This document shows, piece after piece, positions 1 to 7,494 of a DNA stretch of 64,000 nt. The stretch is from Caulobacter segnis ATCC 21756 (GTDB taxonomy: Bacteria; Pseudomonadota; Alphaproteobacteria; Caulobacterales; Caulobacteraceae). A program made the position numbers and the translations under genes. The stretch's first letter is position 1, and each line of letters begins with the position of its first letter. The notes below the pieces were generated by a model. It saw nothing but the letters and a program-made list of their open reading frames with translations. It had not been told where the DNA came from and ran no database searches. The DNA lies in NCBI RefSeq assembly GCF_000092285.1, contig NC_014100.1:2666001-2730000 (forward strand), given 5' to 3'.

Positions 1-239
1 ATCAGGTGGTCGAACTCGCCTAAGCCCTCGAAAAACGCGCGTGTCGCCGCCTCGTTCGACAGGTCGATCGACGAGCCTTTTGCACTCGCCCCCAAGGCGG
101 CGACCGCCGCCTCGACGCGCGTTTGAGAACTTGAGGCGACGACGACAGCAGCGCCCTCCTCGGCCGCCGCCCTAGCGATCGCAAAGCCTATGCCGGACGT
201 GCCACCGAGCACGACCATACGCTGCTTGTTCATTTCCAT
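1..239 (-). CDS. SDR-family oxidoreductase, N-terminal part only
   Basis: The first about 79 residues of a short-chain dehydrogenase run off the left edge of the window. The start M-E-M-N-K-Q-R is followed by a beta strand and the Rossmann dinucleotide motif V-L-G-G-T-S-G-I-G-F-A-I (TGxxxGIG type), then a charged helix and an S-I-D-L segment typical of the second cofactor contact. A second ATG two codons in (position 233) is equally possible. It is divergent from the LysR gene that begins at 333, a common arrangement in which the LysR protein controls the neighbouring oxidoreductase. The catalytic Tyr-Lys pair lies outside the window, so substrate class cannot be judged. Confidence 0.85.
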   Translation of the reverse strand, partial: MEMNKQRMVVLGGTSGIGFAIARAAAEEGAAVVVASSSQTRVEAAVAALGASAKGSSIDLSNEAATRAFFEGLGEFDHL

Positions 240-303
240 GCCAACTCCTCCGTCTGCCAAACGTAAAATCCACCTTGCCCGACGGCGATTCCAGCGCATC
301 TTT

Positions 304-320
304 GTCATCACTATGATGAC
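304..320. promoter_or_regulatory. 17-bp perfect palindrome, candidate LysR operator
   Basis: Arms GTCATCA (304-310) and TGATGAC (314-320) flank the trinucleotide CTA, between the divergent SDR and LysR genes. It ends one base before the LysR Shine-Dalgarno (GGAG at 321). LysR proteins bind interrupted dyads of about this size (T-N11-A class) and usually repress their own gene from such a position. The binding itself is inferred. Confidence 0.55.
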
Positions 321-332
321 GGAGAGTCAGCC

Positions 333-1247
333 TTGGTGTTCGATGCGCGTTTGCTCTCAGGGGTTGGCGTCATGGCGGCCGTGGTCGAACATGGGGGCTT
401 CGCCCGTGCGGCGGAGGTTGTCGGCTTGACGCCATCCGGGGTCAGCCGAGCTATCGCGCGCCTCGAGTCGCAGGTAGGAGCTCGGCTGTTCGACCGGCAC
501 CCGCGTAAGGTGGCGCTGACGCAGGCCGGTGCGCGCTTTCATGCGGAGGTGGCGCCCCTGCTCGCCGCCATCGGCGAGGCTGCGGAGACGGCGGCGGCCG
601 ATTCCGCCCAGGTCCGCGGCCGGTTGAAACTGAGCGTCGATCCGTGGTTCGCGCGTATCGTGCTGGCTCCGCGTCTGCCAGAGCTACTTGCGCGCTATCC
701 CGAACTCTCCTTCGACCTTCGCGTCACCAACGCCTTCGAGGACATGCTCGGCGGCGGTGTCGATATCGCCATACGCTTCGGCCCTCCGCTAGGCGCGGGA
801 CTGATCGCCCGCAAACTCCTGGAAACGCGGGTGCTTACCGTGGCGGCTCCAGCCTATTTGGAGAGGCGTCCCCGCCCCCGGGAGCCGGCTGATATCGCAG
901 GGCATCACGCCATCCTGTTTCGAGATCCCCAGTCGCGACGCCCGTTCACGTGGGAGTTCCAACGTGGCGGCAAGGCGGTCGAGGTTTCCGTCACCAGCCG
1001 ACTTATGCTGGACGATCCTTCCGCAGCGCTGGCGGCCTGCGAAGCAGGATCGGGACTTTTCCAGAGCTTTGAACTTGGACTTGAGTCTTGGCTCGAGGGC
1101 GGCCGCCTGGTGACCGTGCTCGACGAATGGGCGGAGGAGCGCTTCCCGCTCTATGCCTATTACGCGTCTCGCCACCATTTGCCGGGCAAGGTGCGCGTCT
1201 TCCTGGATTTCCTCAGCGCGACACTGGCGCCAGCGTCCTGCAGGTGA
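333..1247 (+). CDS. LysR-family transcriptional regulator
   Basis: A 304-residue protein with the LysR layout: winged helix-turn-helix at about residues 15-60 (G-G-F-A-R-A-A-E-V-V-G-L-T-P-S-G-V-S-R), the following R-L-E-S-Q-V-G-A-R-L-F-D-R linker, then a periplasmic-binding-protein-like effector domain to the C-terminus (around residues 90-295). The start is TTG at 333 or GTG at 336; a GGAG at 321-324 is well spaced for either. It sits divergently from a short-chain dehydrogenase and has a palindrome just upstream, so control of that dehydrogenase and of itself is likely. The inducer is unknown. Confidence 0.9.
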   Translation: MVFDARLLSGVGVMAAVVEHGGFARAAEVVGLTPSGVSRAIARLESQVGARLFDRHPRKVALTQAGARFHAEVAPLLAAIGEAAETAAADSAQVRGRLKLSVDPWFARIVLAPRLPELLARYPELSFDLRVTNAFEDMLGGGVDIAIRFGPPLGAGLIARKLLETRVLTVAAPAYLERRPRPREPADIAGHHAILFRDPQSRRPFTWEFQRGGKAVEVSVTSRLMLDDPSAALAACEAGSGLFQSFELGLESWLEGGRLVTVLDEWAEERFPLYAYYASRHHLPGKVRVFLDFLSATLAPASCR

Positions 1248-1478
1248 CCGAAATCCAACTTGGACCGAGTTTGCGCTTTTCACACTTTACGGCGGCGCTG
1301 CGCCAATTTGCTGCCGTTGGCGCCCCTCCGGAACACGAAGTTCAGTGGAGGCGCGTCGTACACTCGGACCGCGCTCAGGCTGGCAGGCTTATGCGCTAGA
1401 GGTCGATCTGCTCGACGTGGCCCAAGGGTTGACGGTCGATCGAGCCACGCGGCGCGGCGTTGGGCCGGGGCTGACGGT

Positions 1479-2504
1479 TTAGCCAGTTCTCCCAAACAGG
1501 GAAGTCGCCGCCGCCACAATCGCCTCGCGGGGTTCACGCGGGGTCCAGCCGAGCACGCGCCGCGCCTTGTCGTTCGAGGTCTTCTTGGCGTAGCCGAGGT
1601 CGTGAAGGAAAGGACGCATCTCGGCGTTGAAGCGCGCGGCGATGCGCACCACGAAATCGGGGAGTGCGCGAGTGGGGACCTGCCTGGCCGCGTCGCCAAG
1701 CGCGGCCCTGATGGTGGCGCCGATCTCCTTCAGACTGAGCGCTCGTCCGTTGGAGAGCAGAAATCGCTCACCGGCCGCGGCCGGGTTGGTCATCGCCATG
1801 ATATGCGCGCTGGCGACGTCGCGGACATCGACCACGGGTATGAAAAGGTTCGGGACCACAGGCATCGCGCCGTCGAGCATGCGCTGGACGATGTGGTTTG
1901 CGCCGGAAACGTCCTTGCCCATCACGGGTCCCATGACCGCGACCGGCAACATCGTGGTCAGTTCCAGACCGCCCCCCTCGGCGGCGATAAAATCCCAGGC
2001 CGCGCGTTCGGCGAGGGTCTTGCTCTTGCCGTAAGCATCGACGCCGGGGCCATCCAGAATGGTCCAGTCGGCTTCGGTGAACACATGGCCGTCATGCGGA
2101 TGTCCCCAGCTGACGGCGTGAAATGCGGAGGTAAGAACGACGCGCTTGACACCCGCCTCGCGCGCGGCGCGCAGCACGCGCAGCGTGCCTTCGCGCGCGG
2201 GAACGATCACCGCGTCTTCGCTCGCGACCCTTCCGGGCAGGACCGGCGAGGCGACATGCAGGACGACGTCCATACCGGCGACGGCCTCCGCCCAGCCGTC
2301 GTCGCGCAGCAGATCGGCCGCGACGAAGCTCAGCCTGTCGGCATGAACCATGCCCGCGCCTTCGAGGACGCCGCGCACGCCCCCTTCCTTGGCCAGCGAC
2401 CGGATGGTGGAACGGACGAAATGGCCTTGCTCCAAAAGCTGGAGGATGCAGTGCCCTGCGATAAAACCGGAGCCGCCGGTGACCAGAACGCGCTTCGGAA
2501 TCAT
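1479..2504 (-). CDS. NAD-dependent epimerase/dehydratase (dihydroflavonol-reductase-like)
   Basis: An extended SDR of 341 residues. The N-terminal Rossmann motif is T-G-G-S-G-F-I-A-G (residues 9-17), and the catalytic Y-x-x-x-K is Y158-G-K-S-K162. This pattern is that of the NAD(P)H-dependent carbonyl reductases related to dihydroflavonol 4-reductase and aldehyde reductases; the substrate is not predictable. The start at 2504 (M-I-P-K-R-V) is chosen over a longer frame because AAGGA lies eight bases upstream. It is the last of three oxidoreductase genes on the minus strand here; 168 bp separate it from the next gene upstream, so it may have its own promoter. Confidence 0.88.
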   Translation of the reverse strand: MIPKRVLVTGGSGFIAGHCILQLLEQGHFVRSTIRSLAKEGGVRGVLEGAGMVHADRLSFVAADLLRDDGWAEAVAGMDVVLHVASPVLPGRVASEDAVIVPAREGTLRVLRAAREAGVKRVVLTSAFHAVSWGHPHDGHVFTEADWTILDGPGVDAYGKSKTLAERAAWDFIAAEGGGLELTTMLPVAVMGPVMGKDVSGANHIVQRMLDGAMPVVPNLFIPVVDVRDVASAHIMAMTNPAAAGERFLLSNGRALSLKEIGATIRAALGDAARQVPTRALPDFVVRIAARFNAEMRPFLHDLGYAKKTSNDKARRVLGWTPREPREAIVAAATSLFGRTG

Positions 2505-2672
2505 AGTGGAGTTCCTTTTTGACACCGATGCTCGTCAACCCGTTGGCACGCGCCAGGTCGGCCAAAGCAACGCCCCGCCATCCGAGGCTTCCGCTACAAG
2601 TGCGCTACCCAGGGCCATAGGGTCTGGCCATTCCGATGCGCCGTCGGTCCAAAGGCCCGCGGCGGTCGGGCG

Positions 2673-3587
2673 TCACGCGAAGGTCACGTTCGTAAGGCGT
2701 AAGGACGTCTCCCAAAGACGGGCGGCGACATTGGCGTCCAGCGCCTGCTCGGGCGGCTTCTCCTCGGTCGGGTAACCGCGTGTTCCACTCAGTCGGTCCG
2801 GCCCATAGTAGGCGCCGTCCCGCGCCGCGGGGTCGGTCGCCGCGTACAGGGTGGGCAGCGCGCCCTGCCATGCGGGCTGGAACAGGAAGGGCAGGAAGCG
2901 TCGCAACATGGCGGAGGGGCTTGATCGGCCCGCGCCATTGAGGATCAGATCGGTGCGCGTGACGCCCGGATGCGCCCCAATACTCGCGACGCCCCACCCC
3001 GCGGCCCCGCTCCGTCGGCTGAGCTCCCGGGCGAACAGGATGCAAGCCAGCTTCGACTGGCTGTAGACCGGAAACGGCTTGTAGTCGCGCTCGGCCTGCA
3101 GGTCATCGAAGTCGATCGCACCGCCGCGCGCCGCGATGCTGCCGAGCGTCACGACGCGCGGGCTCCGGCCTTTCTTCAGCAGCGGGAGCAGATGAGCCGT
3201 GAGTGCGAAGTGGCCGAGATAGTTTGTGCCGAATTGAAGCTCGAAGCCGTCGCGGGTTTGTCGACGTTGCGGCGGGGTCATCACCCCAGCATTGTTGATC
3301 AGAAGGTCGAGCTGATCCTGCTCCCCCGAGAGCTTCTCGGCGAAAGCGGCGATCGAGGCGAGATCCGCGAGATCCACTTGACCAAACCGCACCGTCGCTC
3401 CCGGAACGGTCTCCCTGATGGCCGCGACGGCCTTGGCGCCCTTCTCCGGATTGCGCCCTGCGATCACGACGCTGGCGCCGGCGCGGGCCAAGGCCAACGC
3501 GTCCTCATAGCCCAGTCCGCCCGTACCAGTAACGACGACCAGGCGGCCCTTCTGCGACGGGATTTTCTTCGTCGTCCACTTCGTCAT
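2673..3587 (-). CDS. short-chain dehydrogenase (retinol-dehydrogenase-like)
   Basis: A 304-residue classical SDR. It has the cofactor motif T-G-T-G-G-L-G-Y-E near residues 20-28, N-N-A-G at 98-101, catalytic Ser150, Tyr175 and Lys179 (Y-S-Q-S-K), and the longer C-terminal part of the WWOX/retinol dehydrogenase group. The glycine pattern is slightly atypical (TGTGGLGY rather than TGxxxGIG). GGAGG lies eleven bases before the ATG. About 110 bp upstream is one copy of the 33-bp sequence shared with the AraC-MFS promoter region, so it is probably part of the AraC regulon. Substrate unknown. Confidence 0.88.
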   Translation of the reverse strand: MTKWTTKKIPSQKGRLVVVTGTGGLGYEDALALARAGASVVIAGRNPEKGAKAVAAIRETVPGATVRFGQVDLADLASIAAFAEKLSGEQDQLDLLINNAGVMTPPQRRQTRDGFELQFGTNYLGHFALTAHLLPLLKKGRSPRVVTLGSIAARGGAIDFDDLQAERDYKPFPVYSQSKLACILFARELSRRSGAAGWGVASIGAHPGVTRTDLILNGAGRSSPSAMLRRFLPFLFQPAWQGALPTLYAATDPAARDGAYYGPDRLSGTRGYPTEEKPPEQALDANVAARLWETSLRLTNVTFA

Positions 3588-3929
3588 GCCGGTCAGGGCC
3601 TCCGCAGGAGTTTGGCTGACGTCGAGCCTGTCGCGCCGCGACGAGCCCGCATCTCATCTTCCGGCCGAGATGCCTTCGGCGCGGCGATTTCGCCATGCCG
3701 GAACCCTCAAAAAACCTGCCCAATCCTCCGCCCAGACAACAAGCTCGGTCGCGAGCACCGACGCCGGCATCGGCGGAGGCGGGAAGCCTCACACGACCGC
3801 AACCAACTGTTCCGCCCCGATCCGAGGCTCACGCGGTTGCGCGGCGCCCGCATCAACCCCAGACGGGCGCGGAAGTAGGAGGGGGCCTAGTGAGCCTTAT
3901 TGTCGGAGCGATCCCCTCGACCAGGGCGG
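3588..3929. other. 342-bp intergenic region with AraC-type motif
   Basis: This non-coding stretch separates the SDR start (3587) from the AraC stop (3930). It holds one copy of the repeated 33-bp motif at 3695-3727 and otherwise no gene I can support: the short open frames have poor composition and no ribosome binding site. No clear Rho-independent terminator is visible after the AraC gene. Confidence 0.6.
3695..3727 (-). promoter_or_regulatory. 33-bp repeated motif, copy 1 (candidate AraC operator before SDR)
   Basis: Read toward the SDR gene (minus strand) the motif has the core AGGATT-G-GGCA followed by GGTTTTTTGAG and ends in TTCCGGCAT. It matches the copy at 4920-4952 at 29 of 33 positions. 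It lies 107 bp upstream of the SDR start codon and has the same orientation relative to its downstream gene as the other copy. AraC-family activators bind asymmetric, oriented sites of this length. Confidence 0.6.
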
Positions 3930-4853
3930 CTACGCGGTCTGCGGCCTGCGACCGACATATTCACTGTAGAGGCGCTGCTGGTTCATGACGTCACGCTTCG
4001 GGGCGACGCCAAACGTCCGGGAATACTCCCGGCTGAACTGAGACGCGCTTTCGTAGCCGACCTGATAGGCGGCGTCGGCCACGTTCACATCCTCCATCAC
4101 CATCAGGCGTCGCGCCTCGAGCAGGCGCAACTGCTTCTGGAACTGCAGCGGCGTCATGGAGGTCATGGCCTTGAAGTGCTGATGGAAGGACGAAAGGCTC
4201 ATTCGCGCCACTTGCGCCAATTCCTCCATGCGCAGCGTCCGGGCGATATCCTCATGCATGAGGTGGAGGGCTTTTGCGACCCGGGCGGCGTTCGACTCAG
4301 GCTCGGCCAGCTTGCAGAGTTCGCCGCCATTCGGGCCGCTCAGAAGCCAGTAGCAGATCTCGCGCATGATGGACGGAAAGAGGATCGGGATCGCCTTTGG
4401 CGTCTCGCACATCCGCAGCAGGCGAAGGACGCACTCGGCCAAAGGCTCATCGACCCGGCGCACGAACAGGCAAGGCCCGGATGTGACAGGCGGCGCCGGC
4501 GGGGTATCGAGCTGCTCTAGCACGTCGCGGATCATCGCCACGTCGAGCTCGAGGTTCACACCGATATAGGGCGCGTCGGGACTTGCCTCGATGATGCACC
4601 CTGTCGCCGGCAGCGTCATGCCGACCGCCAGACACTCCATCGTCCCGTAACGCAGGGTCTCCTCACCCAAGGTGATTTCCTTGGCGCCCTGGAGCACAAC
4701 ACAGAGCGAAGGCTTGTAGACCTGCCGCATCCGCATTCGCGCCTTGAACGAGCTGACGATGTTGAAGCTGTCGATGGGGGTCGGGAAAACACCCTGACCA
4801 CCGCCTTGGCCCGCGATATGGGCGTTGACCGCCTCAAACAGCGATAACGGCAT
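3930..4853 (-). CDS. AraC-family transcriptional regulator
   Basis: A 307-residue protein with an N-terminal AraC sensor domain of the type found next to alcohol and aldehyde dehydrogenases (about residues 15-170; G-A-K-E-I-T-L-G cupin-like turn) and a C-terminal double helix-turn-helix (about 205-295; M-S-L-S-S-F-H-Q-H-F-K and Y-E-S-A-S-Q-F-S-R-E-Y). A frame open to 4973 would add 40 residues, but GCCGGAGG lies five bases before the ATG at 4853, and the extra codons coincide with a sequence that recurs in non-coding DNA at 3695. The shorter start is therefore preferred. It is divergent from the MFS gene at 5013 and probably activates it and the SDR at 2673. Confidence 0.87.
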   Translation of the reverse strand: MPLSLFEAVNAHIAGQGGGQGVFPTPIDSFNIVSSFKARMRMRQVYKPSLCVVLQGAKEITLGEETLRYGTMECLAVGMTLPATGCIIEASPDAPYIGVNLELDVAMIRDVLEQLDTPPAPPVTSGPCLFVRRVDEPLAECVLRLLRMCETPKAIPILFPSIMREICYWLLSGPNGGELCKLAEPESNAARVAKALHLMHEDIARTLRMEELAQVARMSLSSFHQHFKAMTSMTPLQFQKQLRLLEARRLMVMEDVNVADAAYQVGYESASQFSREYSRTFGVAPKRDVMNQQRLYSEYVGRRPQTA

Positions 4854-4919
4854 GCGGACCTCCGGCGGGTTCCGAGGCCAGCGCAACACGCGGCCCTCCG
4901 CCGTCTTATCCCCCGTCGC

Positions 4920-4952
4920 AGGATTAGGCAAGTTTTTTGAGACTTCCGGCAT
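4920..4952 (+). promoter_or_regulatory. 33-bp repeated motif, copy 2 (candidate AraC operator before MFS gene)
   Basis: Read toward the MFS gene (plus strand) this is AGGATTAGGCA, then AGTTTTTTGAG and TTCCGGCAT, 60 bp before the MFS start and 66 bp before the preferred AraC start on the other strand. It could serve both divergent promoters. The match with copy 1 is 29 of 33. Confidence 0.6.
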
Positions 4953-5012
4953 TCTGATCATCAGGCGCTCCATCTAGCTTGAAGATGCGAACAAGCGAGG
5001 AGTGCGTCGAAC

Positions 5013-6329
5013 ATGACAGAAGCTGCCGCGCAGTCAACGGATATTCGAATAATACTACCAGTTACTTCAAAACAATGCAGCAATGAGTATGTGCAAGGCT
5101 GGCGCATATTCGTGATACTTATCACGCTCCTTCTCATAAACGCATTTTCACAAATCGACAGAATACTTCCATTCATTTTGTCAGAGGCGATAAAATCCGA
5201 CTTAGGTCTGAGCGACACCGAAATGGGCCTGCTCACCGGCCTCGCCTTCGCGGTGTGCTATTCGCTGCTGTCCTTGCCTCTGGCTCGGGCCTCGGATCGA
5301 GGATCGCCTCGCTTCGTCCTGGTTTCGTGCATCCTGCTCTGGAGCGCGATGACGGCGCTCGGCGGCCTCGCGGCCAGCTTTCTCTTGCTGGGGCTCACGC
5401 GTTTCGGCGTCGCGTTTGGAGAGGCCGGCGCGGTGCCCGCCGGCCATGCGCTGATCGCCCGCAGAATCCCTCCCGAGCACCGCGGCCTGGCGATCGGCCT
5501 TTTCGCCATGGGCATCCCGCTCGGCACCATGGTCGGCTTCGCCGCCGGCGGAGCGATCGGCGAGACGGTCGGGTGGCGCACCGCCCTGGTCGGCGCCGGG
5601 GCCATCGGTGGGCTGATCGCTTTGTTGACCCTTCTCGCCGCCGGCCCAACCCCGACGCTCCGGCGCGCGGCCGCCGACGGTGAACCTTTCCTGCGATCCA
5701 GTCGGCGGTTGCTGGCGTCCCCGGCATTCCGCTGGCTGTTTATCGGCGCGATCTTCCTCGGCTTCGCCGCGGCGCCCTTCTACGCTTTCTCCGCGCCGTT
5801 CCTCATCCGCACGCACGGTTTCAGCACGAGCCAGGTGGGGCTGGCCTTTGGTCTCCTGCAGGGCCTGATGGGGATCGTCGGCACCCTTCTGGGCGGACGC
5901 TGGTTCGACCGCGCGGTCGGTTCGGGGACCGGGAGAGTGCTCGGCCCGCCAGCCGTTCTCTTCCTGATCGCCAGCATGACCACGAGCGCGGCTTTGTTCG
6001 CCCCGGTCGGGTGGCTGTCGATAGCCCTGCTAGTACCCGGGATGCTGTCCTTCTCGTTCATGCTGCCATGGGCGTTTGGCGCGGCGCATCTCGTGGCCGG
6101 CGAGGGCAAGCAAGCACAGGCGTCAAGCCTCGTGATGATCGGCTCCGGCCTCCTTGGGCCAGCACTCGCCCCCTTGATCGTCGGGATGGTCAGCGACGCG
6201 GTGACCGCTGCGCAGGGATCCAATGGCCTTGGCTTCGGACTGCTGATCGTCCCGATCGCGAGCGTCCTGACCGGCGTCACCCTGCTGATCGCGAACCGGC
6301 GCATCGCCCCTTTGCTGGCGCGACGGTGA
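5013..6329 (+). CDS. MFS transporter, inner membrane
   Basis: A 438-residue, twelve-helix major facilitator protein. The N-terminal helix (F-V-I-L-I-T-L-L-L-I-N-A-F-S-Q-I-D-R) is followed by a motif-A-like loop (L-P-L-A-R-A-S-D-R-G) near residues 88-97, and alternating hydrophobic helices run to the end. It resembles the drug or aromatic-acid efflux and uptake families, and the substrate is not predictable. GAGGAG lies ten bases before ATG. The first 65 codons are strikingly AT-rich compared with the rest of the gene. It is divergent from AraC and carries the repeated motif in its promoter. Confidence 0.9.
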   Translation: MTEAAAQSTDIRIILPVTSKQCSNEYVQGWRIFVILITLLLINAFSQIDRILPFILSEAIKSDLGLSDTEMGLLTGLAFAVCYSLLSLPLARASDRGSPRFVLVSCILLWSAMTALGGLAASFLLLGLTRFGVAFGEAGAVPAGHALIARRIPPEHRGLAIGLFAMGIPLGTMVGFAAGGAIGETVGWRTALVGAGAIGGLIALLTLLAAGPTPTLRRAAADGEPFLRSSRRLLASPAFRWLFIGAIFLGFAAAPFYAFSAPFLIRTHGFSTSQVGLAFGLLQGLMGIVGTLLGGRWFDRAVGSGTGRVLGPPAVLFLIASMTTSAALFAPVGWLSIALLVPGMLSFSFMLPWAFGAAHLVAGEGKQAQASSLVMIGSGLLGPALAPLIVGMVSDAVTAAQGSNGLGFGLLIVPIASVLTGVTLLIANRRIAPLLARR

Positions 6330-6436
6330 CTTTCGCCGCCTCTGATCCGCCCACGACGAGACCTTGCCCGCCGACCTAGAGGCGCGGCCGCACCCATCGC
6401 AAGCAAACGACCCATATCGAGAAAGGAACCATCGGA

Positions 6437-7288
6437 ATGTCCGATGCCGATACCTCACGCCGCACGTTCATGACTCTCGCGGCCGCCGCTCCTGCGGCGT
6501 TCGCCACGGGAAGCGCGGCTTCGGCCCAGACGGCCCCGTTCGGACCGACCGCTCTTCCCGGCGTCGGCAGGGCGGCTGTCATCACCGGCTCCTCGCGCGG
6601 CATCGGCGCCGCCACCGCCAAGCGCCTGGCGCGCGATGGCTTTGCGGTGACCGTGAACTACCTCACCAACCGCGATCTCGCCGACCGTGTCGTGGCCGAC
6701 ATCAAGGCGGCTGGGGGCCGCGCCATCGTTCGCCAGGCCGATGTCGCCGATCCCGCGGCGGTCAAGGCTCTGTTCGACGCCCATGACCAGGCGTTCGGTG
6801 GCGTTGACGTGGTGGTCAACAACGCTGGGATCATGAACGTCGGCCCCTTCGCCCAGATGACGGACGCGGCCTTCGATCGCATGATGGCCACCAATGTCAA
6901 AGGCAGCTTCAACGTGCTGCGCGAGGCGGCGCGACGTACACGTGACGGCGGCCGGATCATCAGCCTGTCCTCGAGCATCATCAAGACGCCGCCCCCGGCC
7001 ACGGGCGCGTACGCCGCCACCAAGAGCGCCCAGATGCTCTTTTCCAGCGTCCTGGCCAAGGAACTGGCCGGTCGCAACATCTCGGTTAACGCCGTGGCGC
7101 CTGGCGCCGTCGACACGCAGCTTCTCCGCCAGCACGGCGAAGCGGCGCTCCGCGGCATTCCCGAACAAACACCCCTTGGTCGCCTGGGCTTGCCGGAAGA
7201 CATCGCCGGCGTCATCGCGCTTCTCTGCTCGCGGGACGGCGCCTGGATCGACGCTCAAACCGTATTCGCGAACGGCGGATTGGGGTGA
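6437..7288 (+). CDS. Tat-exported short-chain dehydrogenase
   Basis: A 283-residue classical SDR behind a twin-arginine leader: S-R-R-T-F-M at residues 7-12, a hydrophobic alanine-rich segment and a probable cleavage site after A-S-A-Q-T. The enzyme part has T-G-S-S-R-G-I-G (50-57), N-N-A-G (128-131), Ser in S-L-S-S-S (about 178), Tyr192 and Lys196. AAGGA stands well before the ATG. An SDR exported folded with its cofactor is unusual because NAD(P) is scarce in the periplasm. A bound, non-dissociating cofactor is one explanation; a leader read as cytoplasmic is another. Confidence 0.88.
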   Translation: MSDADTSRRTFMTLAAAAPAAFATGSAASAQTAPFGPTALPGVGRAAVITGSSRGIGAATAKRLARDGFAVTVNYLTNRDLADRVVADIKAAGGRAIVRQADVADPAAVKALFDAHDQAFGGVDVVVNNAGIMNVGPFAQMTDAAFDRMMATNVKGSFNVLREAARRTRDGGRIISLSSSIIKTPPPATGAYAATKSAQMLFSSVLAKELAGRNISVNAVAPGAVDTQLLRQHGEAALRGIPEQTPLGRLGLPEDIAGVIALLCSRDGAWIDAQTVFANGGLG

Positions 7289-7336
7289 GGGATAACGGCC
7301 AGCCTGCCGACGGCGCCGAGGCGCCGCGCGCCCCTG

Positions 7337-7467
7337 TCTGAAATCGGATCAGGGAATCCTCCTCCCCCTTCCCTCCCCGATTTCAGAGGGAGATCACCGG
7401 CCCCCACCCCGGGCGATCTCCAAGGCCACCGAAGGCGCGCCGCGCGAGACGAACGCCTTCGGTGGCC
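7337..7467. repeat. three consecutive stem-loops between SDR and mipA-like gene
   Basis: Three inverted repeats fill the gap. The first has arms 7337-7347 and 7377-7387 (11 bp, perfect). The second has arms 7389-7398 and 7412-7421 (9 of 10). The third has arms 7424-7437 and 7454-7467 (14 bp, perfect, around GGCCACCGAAGGCG). No T-run follows, so they are not ordinary intrinsic terminators. They could be a palindromic intergenic repeat family or a structured leader of the next gene. Confidence 0.6.
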
Positions 7468-7494
7468 CCATCCCCTGTCCCGAAAGGAACCACT

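Noticed and set aside
1260..2522. Long plus-strand open frame of about 420 codons
   Set aside because: It lies antisense to the epimerase gene; composition is R/G/A-rich with no domain. In DNA of this GC content the complementary frames of real genes stay open.
4854..4973. N-terminal extension of the AraC protein (40 residues)
   Set aside because: A strong ribosome site precedes the internal ATG at 4853, and part of the extension is repeated in non-coding DNA at 3695, which fits an operator better than protein.
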